A DNA stretch of 64,000 nt from Brevundimonas sp. (GCF_016742135.1 NZ_JACVCG010000002.1:434001-498000), one strand, 5' to 3'. Shown: positions 8,803 to 17,267, counted from the stretch's first letter. Numbers and translations: made by a program. The notes: generated by a model from the letters alone, not told the origin.

Positions 8803-9603
8803 ATGACCGACACGCCCCCTGCCCCGCTCGACCGGCTGCGCGCCATCATGGTGCGGCTGCGCGACCCGGTGACCGGCTGTCCGTGGGATGTGGAGCAGAC
8901 GTTTCAGACCATCGCGCCCTATACGCTGGAGGAGGCCTATGAGGTGGCCGATGCCATCGAGCGCGGTGACTTCGACGAGTTGAAGTCCGAGCTGGGCGAT
9001 CTGCTGTTTCAGGTCGTGTTCCATGCGCGGATGGCCGAGGAGGCCGGGCTGTTCGACTTTGACGCCGTGGCTGCGGCCATTGCCGACAAGCTGGAGCGGC
9101 GGCACCCGCATGTGTTCGGTGATGAGGCGGCGAAGGCCGATGCCGCCTCGCAGAAGGCGCGCTGGGAGGACATCAAGGCCGCCGAGCGCAAGGCGAAAGC
9201 CCAGCACGGGGTGCTGGACGATGTGCCCGTCGGCCTGCCGGCGCTGGCCCGCGCGGCCAAGCTGACGAAGCGGGCGGCTCGGGTCGGCTTCGACTGGCCC
9301 TCAACCGCCGAGGTGTTCGCCAAGCTGGACGAGGAGGTCGCCGAGCTGAAGGTCGAGATCGCCACCGGGTCCAGCGAGCGGATGAAGGACGAGGTCGGCG
9401 ACCTGCTGTTCGTGGTCGCCAATCTGGCCCGCAAACTGGGGGTCGAACCCGAAGATGCCCTGCGCGGGTCCAATGCCAAGTTCGTGCGCCGCTTTGCCTT
9501 CATCGATGCGGAGCTGGCGAAGGACGGACGGACGCCAGACCAGTCGGATCTGGCCGAAATGGACGCCCTGTGGACCGCGGCCAAGGGGGCTGAGCGCGGA
9601 TAG
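8803..9603 (+). CDS. mazG: Nucleoside triphosphate pyrophosphohydrolase MazG
   Basis: A 266-residue house-cleaning NTPase that converts NTPs and dNTPs to monophosphates. It shows two tandem MazG domains: the first with CPWDVEQTFQTI, EEAYEVADAI and ELGDLLFQVVFHA, the second with DEEVAELKVEI and EVGDLLFVVANLAR. The metal-binding ExxE...ExxD pattern is intact in both copies. The length matches long-form MazG of E. coli. It follows the transporter gene by 9 bases on the same strand. Confidence 0.96.
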   Translation: MTDTPPAPLDRLRAIMVRLRDPVTGCPWDVEQTFQTIAPYTLEEAYEVADAIERGDFDELKSELGDLLFQVVFHARMAEEAGLFDFDAVAAAIADKLERRHPHVFGDEAAKADAASQKARWEDIKAAERKAKAQHGVLDDVPVGLPALARAAKLTKRAARVGFDWPSTAEVFAKLDEEVAELKVEIATGSSERMKDEVGDLLFVVANLARKLGVEPEDALRGSNAKFVRRFAFIDAELAKDGRTPDQSDLAEMDALWTAAKGAERG

Positions 9604-9644
9604 GCGGAAGCCCCCGTCCGTGTTTGCGGCGGGTTGGAGGGCAG

Positions 9645-9905
9645 GCGGAGCGCCGGGCCTTCGCCCGGAGACATTAATAAATACCGTTTCGACGAAGACA
9701 GACGCTCCGCGCAGACGGTTTTCCAGGAGCTTGCGTCGGGTGGCCGTGTTCGGGCCTTACCGCAGCGCCCCCGGCGGGCAGGGGTGTCCTGCGACACCTC
9801 CCGGAACGACTGAGTATCCCCCTCAGCCCAATGTTGAAGGCGGGCCTTGCGCCCGGCTGCCGAAGCCTCCCTGAGACCCGGAAGCCGGACAGCGCCGCCT
9901 TCAAC
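9645..9905. other. Cluster of nested hairpins, candidate structured RNA
   Basis: Four separate pairings stand out. GCGGAGCG (9645-9652) pairs with CGCTCCGC (9703-9710), enclosing the hairpin CCGGGC-CTTC-GCCCGG (9653-9668). GGTGTC-CTGC-GACACC forms a hairpin at 9783-9798. CTGAG (9810-9814) pairs with CTCAG (9822-9826). GTTGAAGGCGG (9833-9843) pairs perfectly over 11 bp with CCGCCTTCAAC (9895-9905), enclosing smaller stems. No hallmark of tmRNA, RNase P RNA or SRP RNA was found. It could be a structured RNA on either strand, a mazG terminator region, or decayed repeat DNA. High GC makes chance pairing common, so confidence is modest. Confidence 0.4.
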
Positions 9906-10087
9906 CCCGCTCCATCCGCTCCCGCCGCCGCAAGGTCGCAGGCCTTACGAGCCCTCCGTGCAACGGGACGCTCTGAGGATTGCACAGCTCGCGACCTGGT
10001 CGGGAAGAACGATGCGAGAAACGGTGGGGGTGTTGAAAGGGTTGGGGAATTTGAGGGCGGGTTTTATATTTGAGGCGTTCGACCCAT

Positions 10088-10180
10088 CGTCATCCTCCGA
10101 CTTGATCGGAGGATCGGTCCGGGCAGGCGACCAGCCGTTGCGGGTGACACCGATCCTCGGGTCAAGCCCGAGGATGACGA
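10088..10180. repeat. Mirrored pair of REP-like hairpins
   Basis: Two palindromic units face each other. The left hairpin is CCTCCGA-CTTGA-TCGGAGG (10094-10112) preceded by GTCAT. The right hairpin is CCTCGGG-TCAAG-CCCGAGG (10155-10173) followed by ATGAC. Read on the opposite strand the right unit matches the left, except for stem changes that keep pairing. The same unit recurs at 63617-63763 in the same head-to-head layout, resembling REP/BIME elements. Confidence 0.7.
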
Positions 10181-10185
10181 GGATT

Positions 10186-10343
10186 CCGTCTCCTCCCTGA
10201 CGAAGTTGGGGAGGTGGCGCGGCGCGTCAGCGCCGTGACGGAGGGGCTCTTGAGGGCGTGCGCGGGGTGAAGAACCCCTCCACCCTCCTTCGCCCTTCGG
10301 GCTACGGACGGTCCCCCTCCCCATCACGATGGGGAGGAGACGG
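10186..10343. repeat. 158-bp palindromic element with 12-bp terminal inverted repeats
   Basis: The element starts CCGTCTCCTCCC (10186-10197) and ends with its exact inverse GGGAGGAGACGG (10332-10343). Just inside the right end, CTCCCCAT-CACG-ATGGGGAG (10317-10336) forms a strong hairpin. The interior holds further GC-rich pairs but no open frame for a transposase. The architecture suits a MITE or long REP-like non-autonomous element. Related elements appear at 53225-53377, 60961-61097 and 62126-62291. Confidence 0.62.
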
Positions 10344-10368
10344 TAAACCTTCCTTCGCCGGGACCCCC

Positions 10369-11508
10369 TCAGCCCTCGACTGCCCCGCCCGGGGCCAGGC
10401 GGCGGGGGATGGCGCGCATGGCGTGGACGAGGGCAAGGGCGCGGCCAGTCGGGGTGGGGTCGACGGCGGCGATGTGGTCGAGGCGGCGTCGAACCTTGGC
10501 GAGGGGCGCCGCGGCTCCTGAAGCCCAATCGGTCGAGCCGAGAGTGAGAAGGCCCCTGCCCCGCCTCCCGACGAGGGTCAGGCCGACCCCGACCTGTTTG
10601 CGGGTCGAGGCCCAGGGCTGCTTGTAGTGGTCGTGGCCGGGGCCGAGGTCGTAGACGGCAATCCCCAGCCGGGGCATGGCGCGGATGGCCTGATCGAGGA
10701 AGGCATTGCCCGGCGACAGGTGGGCCAGAGACGGATTGGTCGAGGCGATCCACGGATGATAGGTGCCCTGTCCGAACACGCCGAAATGGCCGCCCACGAG
10801 CGTGTCGCCCGCATGCAGGGTCAGCATCAAACCCCGGAAATCGGGGGTTTCGGTGTGGAACAGGTCGGACATCAGGGCGCGGACCCACAGCGGACGCAGA
10901 ACGTCCTGAAGCCCGGTGCGGTCGAACTGTTCGGACTTCCACGTCAGCAGGGCGTCGAGGTCGTTGCGGGACCGACTCTGGTCGAAGCGCAGCGGGCCGA
11001 GTTCAGCCAGACGATTGGACAGACGTCGCCAGTTCTTGAACTTCCTGGGGCTGGCCGCCCGCATCGCTTCCAGATGGGCGTCCGGACCCTCGGGAGCTTC
11101 GATGGCGAAGGCATCCGGCCCGGTACCGACCGGCGGGAACAGGCCATGGGGGTCGACCAGGCCGATGTGCCGGAAGGCCGTGATGCCGGCCAAGGCCAGG
11201 GCCTGCGGGCCGTCCATGCCGGGCGCCGGGCCGGTAATCAGGGCGTGATAGTCAGCAAAGGGTGCGCCGAGAGGACGGGCAAACCCTCCGGGGCGGCGGT
11301 GCAGACCAAGGAAGCCGATGATCTGGCCCTCCCGGCGATAGGTCACGACCTCGGCATCGTCGCGAACTCGCCCGATGGCGCGGGCGAAGTCGGGTCCCAT
11401 CAGCGGATTGGCAAAGGCCGGCTGTTGTCCCTGAAAGGCACGCCAGACGTCGGCTTCCCCGTCGGGAAGGTCCGTCGCGGGACAGCAGGTAGCGGTGATC
11501 TGTGCCAT
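10369..11508 (-). CDS. GNAT-family acetyltransferase, CelD/BcsL-like
   Basis: A 379-residue protein of the CelD-like GNAT group (Acetyltransf_6). Typical features are ADVWRAFQGQQPAFANPLMGPDFARAIG at the N-terminus, ASPRKFKNWRR near residue 165, a WKSEQFDRTG segment, and GHFGVFGQGTYHPWIASTNP plus YDLGPGHDHYKQPWAS near the C-terminus. Members are linked to exopolysaccharide or holdfast modification; HfsK of Caulobacter is one example, and this could be a relative. No polysaccharide cluster adjoins. It is the most downstream gene of a minus-strand series but is separated from the antiporter by 72 bases. Confidence 0.78.
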   Translation of the reverse strand: MAQITATCCPATDLPDGEADVWRAFQGQQPAFANPLMGPDFARAIGRVRDDAEVVTYRREGQIIGFLGLHRRPGGFARPLGAPFADYHALITGPAPGMDGPQALALAGITAFRHIGLVDPHGLFPPVGTGPDAFAIEAPEGPDAHLEAMRAASPRKFKNWRRLSNRLAELGPLRFDQSRSRNDLDALLTWKSEQFDRTGLQDVLRPLWVRALMSDLFHTETPDFRGLMLTLHAGDTLVGGHFGVFGQGTYHPWIASTNPSLAHLSPGNAFLDQAIRAMPRLGIAVYDLGPGHDHYKQPWASTRKQVGVGLTLVGRRGRGLLTLGSTDWASGAAAPLAKVRRRLDHIAAVDPTPTGRALALVHAMRAIPRRLAPGGAVEG

Positions 11509-11580
11509 TACGGGAGGCTTTCAGGGCAGACGGTGGACGCTGCCCCGTGCACTGCAAGACCCTGACCGGCATGGCCCCGG

Positions 11581-13215
11581 TCAGCGGTAGCGAAGCTCCA
11601 TCAGATCCACCTCGCGGATCAGCCGACGCCCGACCTCGTCGTTGAGGGCGCGGGACCGCATCAGGCGGTGAATTTCCTCACGTTCGGCGGACAGGGCGAC
11701 CAGACGCAGCCGCCGCTCGATGGCGTCGCCCTGTTTCAGCTGTTCGGCGTCATCGCCTTCGCCGAGGGAACGGGCCTCAATGCGCCGACGGTAGACCGAC
11801 ATCAGCCGACTGGCGATGTCGGAATAGAGGTCGGGGTTGGCCTTGCCGGTCGCCATGGAGTGGGCGGTGGAATCGATGGCTTTCAGGGCGGCCTCTGCCG
11901 CCGCGATCCGGGCCTGATCCTCTTCCCGATCGGTCGAAGGCTCGGGGGGCAGTTCCACGTTCTTGAGCAGCCGCGGCAGGGCAACGGTCGCGAGCAGCAA
12001 CGACACGATGATGACCCCGGCAGCCAGGAAGATCGCCAGATTGCGGGAGGGCATGGCCGAGCCGTCGCCGAGGGTGAAGGGGATGGTCAGAATGCCCGCG
12101 AGCGTGATCGCACCGCGCACCCCGGCCAGAGACATGACCAGGGTCAGCCGCAATCCGATCTTCGGCGGGGGGCCCCTGCGACGCCGGAACAGGCTGAACC
12201 GCAGCGAGGTCCACACCCAGATGAAGCGCAGGGCCGCGAGGGCCGCGACGATGCCGGCTACATAGATCGCCAGCCACCAGACCTCGGGCCGCGAGGTGCC
12301 GGCCACAACCTCGGCCGCGCGCGCCATGATGGACGGCATCTGCTGGCCCAGAATCACGAAGATCAGGCCGTTGGCGACGAACTGGACCGTGTCCCACACC
12401 ACGGCCCGGCGGATGCGGGTGGTGGCCAGCGACTGGCCGGACGCCGTGCCGCGCTCGGCGAAGCTCATGGTCACACCGGCCGCGACGGCCGCCAGAATGC
12501 CGGACCCCCCGATCGCCTCGGCCCCCGCATAGGCCGCAAAGGGGATGAGCAGGCTGATCAGAATCTGGGCACCGACATCCTCGCCCCAGCGGCGGGTGAT
12601 CCAGGTCTTGGTCGCGATGATCGCATAGGTGACCGCCACACCGACCGCGATTCCGGTGAAGGCCAGCCAGGTAAAGGCGGCGACGGCCTCGCCCAGCGCG
12701 AATGTGCCGGTCGTTGCCGCCGCCACGGCCAGACGCATGCAGGTCAGGCCCGTCGCGTCGTTCAGCAGGGACTCACCCTCCAGGATGCGCATCATCCGTT
12801 TGGGCATGGGCACCCGGGCGGCGATAGCCTGGACCGCGACCGGGTCGGTCGGAGACAGGATGGCCGCGAGGGCAAAGGCCACGGCGAGTGGCATCTCGGG
12901 GATCATCCACCAGATCAGCAGGCCCAGACCCACCACGGTGAAGAGGACGAGGCCGAGGGCCAGCTCGAGGATGGTTTCGCCATCCCGGAACAGGTCCTCC
13001 TTGGGAAACCGCCAACCGTCGAGAAACAAGAGCGGCGGCAGGAACAGCAGGAAGAAGATGTCGGGTTCAAGGTCGACGGTCCGGCCGGTGACCAGCACAA
13101 TGGCGGCGCCCAGCGCGATCTGGACCAGCGGCAGGGCGATCCGGGTGATGCGTGCGACAGAGCCCGACACCACCACGGCCAGCAGCAGGAACAGGGTGGT
13201 CTCGATCAGCGACAT
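11581..13215 (-). CDS. CPA1-type Na+/H+ antiporter
   Basis: A 544-residue protein with about 12 membrane helices in residues 1-410 and a charged cytoplasmic tail from about 420 rich in Glu, Ala and Arg. The motifs LFLPPLLFLDGWRF and AAILSPTDPVAV (residues about 140-151), carrying the ion-binding Asp, mark the NhaP/Na_H_exchanger family. The tail is typical of bacterial NhaP/YjcE-type exchangers. The ATG overlaps the hflX stop by one base (TGATG), so it is translationally coupled to hflX. It probably exports Na+ or K+ in exchange for H+. Confidence 0.92.
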   Translation of the reverse strand: MSLIETTLFLLLAVVVSGSVARITRIALPLVQIALGAAIVLVTGRTVDLEPDIFFLLFLPPLLFLDGWRFPKEDLFRDGETILELALGLVLFTVVGLGLLIWWMIPEMPLAVAFALAAILSPTDPVAVQAIAARVPMPKRMMRILEGESLLNDATGLTCMRLAVAAATTGTFALGEAVAAFTWLAFTGIAVGVAVTYAIIATKTWITRRWGEDVGAQILISLLIPFAAYAGAEAIGGSGILAAVAAGVTMSFAERGTASGQSLATTRIRRAVVWDTVQFVANGLIFVILGQQMPSIMARAAEVVAGTSRPEVWWLAIYVAGIVAALAALRFIWVWTSLRFSLFRRRRGPPPKIGLRLTLVMSLAGVRGAITLAGILTIPFTLGDGSAMPSRNLAIFLAAGVIIVSLLLATVALPRLLKNVELPPEPSTDREEDQARIAAAEAALKAIDSTAHSMATGKANPDLYSDIASRLMSVYRRRIEARSLGEGDDAEQLKQGDAIERRLRLVALSAEREEIHRLMRSRALNDEVGRRLIREVDLMELRYR

Positions 13216-14531
13216 CAGCCGGTTCCAAAGGTCCGCGCATAACGCCCGAGAGCGGATTCGGAGAGGCGAACGGTGATCCGCAGGCGCCCCTCGGTATCTT
13301 CGGTCCGCGCAGTGACCCGGCCGTGCTCATACAGCCAGGCGAGGGCTTCGCCGTCCTGGGGCTCGAGGGTCAGGTCGATTTCGGGGTCGGTGTCGATGCG
13401 CCCGGCGATGGCCTGACGCAGGGTCTCCAGCCCCTCGCCGGTGAGGGCCGAGACGGCGACGGCGCCCTCGGTCGCCGCGCGCGCGAGCATGGCGGCGCGC
13501 ATCTCCGGGTCAAGGCGGTCGATCTTGTTCCAGACCTCGAGGGTGCGGGCCTGAAGCCTGCCCTCCTCCTCACCCTCGCCGGGGGTGAGGCGGGCCAGAA
13601 CCTCCTCGACGTCTTTCGCCTCTGCGTCCGTCTCGGGGCTGGAGATGTCGCGGACGTGCAGGATCAGATCGGCCTCGGCGACCTCCTCCAGCGTGGCGCG
13701 GAAGCTTTCGACCAGTTCGTGCGGCAGGTCGGAGATGAAGCCCACGGTGTCGGCGATCAGGGCGGAGCGCCCCTGCGGCAAGCGTATCAGGCGCTGGGTC
13801 GGGTCGAGGGTGGCGAACAGCAGGTCCTTTGCCATCACCTCGGCCCCGGTCAGGTGGTTGAACAGGGTCGACTTGCCCGCATTGGTGTAGCCGACCAGGG
13901 CGACGGTCGGGAACGGGACCTTCTTGCGTGCCGTACGGTGCAGGCCGCGCGTGCGGCGCACGTCCTGGAGGTCGGCCCTTAGCCTAACGATGCGGTCGGC
14001 GATCAGGCGGCGATCCAGCTCGATCTGGGTTTCACCGGGACCGCCGGTGGAGCCCGTGCCGCCACGCTGGCGCTCGAGGTGGGTCCAGGTGCGGACGAGG
14101 CGTGAGCGTTCGTACTCCAGCCGGGCCAGTTCGACCTGCAGCCGGCCTTCCCGCGTGCGGGCCCGCCGGCCGAAGATCTCGAGGATCAGGCCGGTCCGGT
14201 CGATGACCTTGGCCTCCCACGCCTTTTCCAGATTGCGCTGTTGAACCGGCGTCAGGGCGTCGTCGATGACCACGACCTCGGCCTCGGCGGCGCGCACCAG
14301 GGCGGCCATTTCCTCGACCTTGCCCGAACCGAACAGTGTGGCGGGGGTGGTGCGGCGAAGGGCGATCACCTCCTCGCCGCGGACGTCGAGATCCAGGGCG
14401 CGGGCGAGACCCACGGCTTCCTCCAGCCGGTCCTGGGGACGCCTGCCCCCCGCCCGGCCGGCCGACCGGTCAGGGTGAAGAACAAGCGCCCGAACGGGCG
14501 GAGCAGTATGATCAATCAGCGGTGAGGACAC
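13215..14531 (-). CDS. hflX: GTPase HflX
   Basis: A 438-residue ribosome-associated GTPase that splits stalled 70S ribosomes under stress. Residues 1-190 form the HflX glycine-rich N-domain (LFGSGKVEEM, GGPGETQIELDRR). The G domain follows with G1 GYTNAGKSTLFN, G3 DTVGFISDLPHELVESF and G4 NKID. The C-terminal region is also conserved. It lies downstream of hfq, the classic pairing in proteobacteria, with a 91-base gap. Confidence 0.96.
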   Translation of the reverse strand: MSSPLIDHTAPPVRALVLHPDRSAGRAGGRRPQDRLEEAVGLARALDLDVRGEEVIALRRTTPATLFGSGKVEEMAALVRAAEAEVVVIDDALTPVQQRNLEKAWEAKVIDRTGLILEIFGRRARTREGRLQVELARLEYERSRLVRTWTHLERQRGGTGSTGGPGETQIELDRRLIADRIVRLRADLQDVRRTRGLHRTARKKVPFPTVALVGYTNAGKSTLFNHLTGAEVMAKDLLFATLDPTQRLIRLPQGRSALIADTVGFISDLPHELVESFRATLEEVAEADLILHVRDISSPETDAEAKDVEEVLARLTPGEGEEEGRLQARTLEVWNKIDRLDPEMRAAMLARAATEGAVAVSALTGEGLETLRQAIAGRIDTDPEIDLTLEPQDGEALAWLYEHGRVTARTEDTEGRLRITVRLSESALGRYARTFGTG

Positions 14532-14622
14532 GCAGGTTCCGGGCTTTGAATGGACGAAAGCGTCCCGCCCGCGAACGCACGGACAGGACCACAGGCTCCC
14601 TCAGCACTCCGGACCGGATGGA

Positions 14623-14865
14623 TCAGTCCTGATCTTCCGGCTCGCGCAGGTCGACCGGAGCCGAGGGCATGATGGTGGAGATGGCGTGCTTGTACACCAA
14701 TTGCGACTGGCCATCGCGACGCAGCAGCACGCAGAAATTGTCGAACCAGGTGACGATGCCCTGCAGCTTGACGCCGTTGACGAGGAAGATGGTCAGCGGG
14801 GTCTTGGTCTTGCGGACCGTGTTGAGGAAGGTGTCCTGAAGGTTCTGACGCTTGTCTTGCGACAT
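14623..14865 (-). CDS. hfq: RNA chaperone Hfq
   Basis: An 80-residue Sm-like protein that forms a hexameric ring pairing small RNAs with mRNAs. The whole sequence is canonical: [20 protein letters not shown] with the proximal-face Gln, [20 protein letters not shown], and the YKHAIST Sm2 motif with the uridine-binding YKH. The acidic C-terminal tip (DLREPEDQD) is short, as in alphaproteobacteria. It sits between an aminotransferase gene and hflX on the same strand. Confidence 0.98.
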   Translation of the reverse strand: MSQDKRQNLQDTFLNTVRKTKTPLTIFLVNGVKLQGIVTWFDNFCVLLRRDGQSQLVYKHAISTIMPSAPVDLREPEDQD

Positions 14866-14982
14866 GGCAGGTTGATCCTGTTCTTGCTTGTTGTCCGGCG
14901 CGGGGAGGCTGCCGGAGCCGCGATGCCCGCGACGCGACGACCTTAGTCACCGGCACGCCGGACGGCAACCGCAACGGTCCTG

Positions 14983-15846
14983 TCAGACGGCGTTGTCACG
15001 CGCGGTCTCGAGATAGGCTTCGCGAAGGCGGCGGGTGACGGGGCCGGGCTTGCCGGTGCCGATCTTGACGCCATCGATCGAAATGGCGGGAAGGACGAAG
15101 GCGCCGGCGGCGGTAAAGAAGGCTTCCTGGGCCGCCTTGGCTTCCTCGACGGTGAAGGCGCGCTCCTCGAACGGGATGCCCTCGTCCCTGATGATCTGCA
15201 TCAGGGTGGCACGGGTGCAGCCGCGCAGGATGTTCGCCTGGGTGTCGCGGGTGCGCAGCACGCCATCGGCATCGATGATCCATGCGTTGGTCGATGTGCC
15301 CTCGGTGACCAGACCCAGTTCATCGACCAGCCAGCACTCATAGGCCCCGGCCTCGCGCGCCGCCTGTTTGGCCAGCACATTGGGCAGGAGGCCGACCGTC
15401 TTGATGTCGCATCGGCCCCAGCGAAGATCGGGGCGGGTAACGACGGCGACGCCCTTCCTCGCCGTAGCCTCGGCCTTGGCCTGATCGACGCGGCGCGCGG
15501 TGACAATCACGCTGGGCGGGGTGTCCGGCGAGGGAAAGGGGTGATCTCTACGGGCCGTGCCGCGCGTGATCTGCAGATAGACGATGCCGTTGTCGACGCG
15601 GTTGCGACGGATGGTTTCCCTGAGGACGATGGTCAGGGCCTGGGGCGACATCGGCATACGGATGCGCAGTTCGGACAGGCTGCGCTGCAGACGGGTCATA
15701 TGGCCGTCGAAATCGGCCAGCCGGCCCTCGAACACGGACCAGACCTCATAGACCCCGTCCGCGAACTGGAAGCCGCGATCCTCGATGTGGACCACGGCCC
15801 CCGTGTGAGGCTGGTACTGGCCGTTGACGTAGGCGATGCGGGACAT
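14983..15846 (-). CDS. D-amino acid aminotransferase (class IV PLP)
   Basis: A 287-residue fold-type IV PLP enzyme. The N-terminal VHIEDRGFQFADGVYEVW and the lysine region DIKTVGLLPNVLAKQAA carry the conserved features of D-alanine transaminase/branched-chain aminotransferase-like proteins. EGTSTNAWIIDADGVLRT is also typical. It would make D-Ala or D-Glu for peptidoglycan. The start ATG overlaps the ntrX stop by one base (TGATG). The association with ntrYX and hfq is the usual alphaproteobacterial arrangement. Confidence 0.93.
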   Translation of the reverse strand: MSRIAYVNGQYQPHTGAVVHIEDRGFQFADGVYEVWSVFEGRLADFDGHMTRLQRSLSELRIRMPMSPQALTIVLRETIRRNRVDNGIVYLQITRGTARRDHPFPSPDTPPSVIVTARRVDQAKAEATARKGVAVVTRPDLRWGRCDIKTVGLLPNVLAKQAAREAGAYECWLVDELGLVTEGTSTNAWIIDADGVLRTRDTQANILRGCTRATLMQIIRDEGIPFEERAFTVEEAKAAQEAFFTAAGAFVLPAISIDGVKIGTGKPGPVTRRLREAYLETARDNAV

Positions 15847-17258
15847 CAGGCGTCGTCGCCTTCCGGGTCGTCCTCGCCGCCGCGCGCGGGCGACACGCCC
15901 AGCGACTTGAGCTTGCGGTGCAGGGCCGAGCGCTCCATGCCGATGAAGCCCGCCGTGCGTGAGATATTGCCGCCGAAGCGCATGATCTGGGCCGCCAGAT
16001 ATTCCCGCTCGAACACCTCCCTCGCCTCACGGAGCGGCAGGGCGATGATCCGCTCATTGCCCATCGACAGGGTGGCATTGTCCGAGGGGCCGTCCTGGGG
16101 AAGCATGTCTGCGGTGATCGGTTCGGACGGGTCGCCGGTGGCGAGGATCAGCAGGCGCTCGATGTTGTTGCGCAGCTGGCGGACGTTGCCGGGCCAGGGA
16201 TTGACCTGCATCACCGCGACCGCGTCGTCGCCGATACGGCGGCGCGGCAGCCCCTGGGAGACGCAGATGCTCTCAGTGAAATACTCGATCATTTCGGCGA
16301 TGTCCTCACGACGCTCGGACAGGGCCGGGACGCGGATCGGCACGACGGCGAGGCGATGGAACAGGTCCTCACGGAACCGGCCTTCGTCGATTTCCTGTTT
16401 CAGATCGCGCGAGGTCGAGGTGATGACCCGCACATCGACCTGAACGTCCTGCTCGCCGCCGACGCGGCGGAAGCGCTGTTCGACCAGCACCCGCAGGATC
16501 CGGCTCTGGCTCTCGCGCGGCATGTCGGCCACCTCGTCGAGATAGAGGGTGCCGTTGTGGGCGCGTTCGAACACGCCGATCTTGCTGGGGCGGCCGTCGA
16601 CGCCCTCCTCGCCGAACAGTTCGAGATCGAGGCGTTCGGGCGTCATGCCGGCGGCGGCGATGGCCACAAACTCGGACCGGGCGCGCGGGCTGGCCTCGTG
16701 GATCTGGCGGGCGACCAGCTCCTTGCCCGAGCCGGGCGGGCCGGAGATCAGCACCCGGCTGTTGGCGGGGGCGACCTTGGAAATGGTGTTGCGCAGGGCG
16801 GCGGCGGCGGCCGACCGACCGATGATTCCAGTCGGCGTCATGGCCTGGGCGCGCAGCTGGCGGTTCTCACGCTTGAGCGCGGCGGCCTCGAGCGCGCGCT
16901 GGATAACCACCACCAGCCGGTCGGATTTGAACGGCTTTTCGATGAAGTCATAGGCACCGCGCTGCAGGGCGCTGACGGCGGTTTCGATATTGCCGTGCCC
17001 CGAGATCATCACGACCGGCAGGTCCGGGTCGATGGTGCGGATGATGTCGAGCAGCTCAAGCCCGTCGATGCCGCCCCCCTGCATCCAGATGTCGAGCAGG
17101 GCCAGTGAGGGCTTGCGCGCCCGGATGGCGGCGAGGGCCTCGTCGGAGTTGGAGGCGGTACGGATCGCGTGGCCCTCGTCTTCCAGAAGACCGGCGACCA
17201 GTTCGCGGATGTCGGCCTCGTCGTCGACGACCAGTATGTCGGCTCCGTTGCTTTTCAT
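15846..17258 (-). CDS. ntrX: NtrX response regulator lacking the GAFTGA loop
   Basis: A 470-residue NtrC-family regulator. The receiver domain spans residues 8-120 with D56 as likely phosphate acceptor. The AAA+ domain has Walker A GPPGSGKE (173-180) and Walker B GTLYLDEV. A Fis-type helix-turn-helix lies at the C-terminus (GGNISRTAGFIGMERSALHRKL). Between LFGEE (about 214) and GVFERAHNGTLYLDEV, where sigma-54 activators carry GAFTGA, the sequence reads GVDGRPSKIG. The protein is therefore unlikely to open sigma-54 promoters by the usual contact. It pairs with ntrY, 9 bases upstream. Confidence 0.95.
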   Translation of the reverse strand: MKSNGADILVVDDEADIRELVAGLLEDEGHAIRTASNSDEALAAIRARKPSLALLDIWMQGGGIDGLELLDIIRTIDPDLPVVMISGHGNIETAVSALQRGAYDFIEKPFKSDRLVVVIQRALEAAALKRENRQLRAQAMTPTGIIGRSAAAAALRNTISKVAPANSRVLISGPPGSGKELVARQIHEASPRARSEFVAIAAAGMTPERLDLELFGEEGVDGRPSKIGVFERAHNGTLYLDEVADMPRESQSRILRVLVEQRFRRVGGEQDVQVDVRVITSTSRDLKQEIDEGRFREDLFHRLAVVPIRVPALSERREDIAEMIEYFTESICVSQGLPRRRIGDDAVAVMQVNPWPGNVRQLRNNIERLLILATGDPSEPITADMLPQDGPSDNATLSMGNERIIALPLREAREVFEREYLAAQIMRFGGNISRTAGFIGMERSALHRKLKSLGVSPARGGEDDPEGDDA

Positions 17259-17267
17259 GAGCTCTCT

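Larger units (their letters stand above)
9604..10368. other. Gene-free stretch of about 765 bp with hairpins and repeats
   Basis: No convincing gene lies between mazG and the acetyltransferase gene. Short open frames exist on both strands but overlap one another, have no ribosome-binding sites and read through palindromes. The left part (9645-9905) is a hairpin cluster. The centre (10001-10020) carries a 20-base motif repeated at 53476-53495 with one mismatch. The right part holds a REP hairpin pair (10088-10180) and a palindromic element (10186-10343). Each is described separately. Confidence 0.7.

Noticed and set aside
6391..9207. A 938-codon open frame covering the M15 gene and running antisense through the MFS transporter
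   Set aside because: Only the part up to 7290 is real; the rest is a GC-rich shadow of the transporter with Gln/His/Arg-rich nonsense.
9645..9905. Possible tmRNA, RNase P RNA or SRP RNA
   Set aside because: No tag-peptide codons, no GAAAGTCCGG-type P4 motif and no SRP core loop were found on either strand.
10005..10020. Possible alphaproteobacterial LexA box (GAAC-N7-GAA)
   Set aside because: The second half-site lacks the full GAAC, the copy near 53480 also fails, and neither lies before a repair gene.
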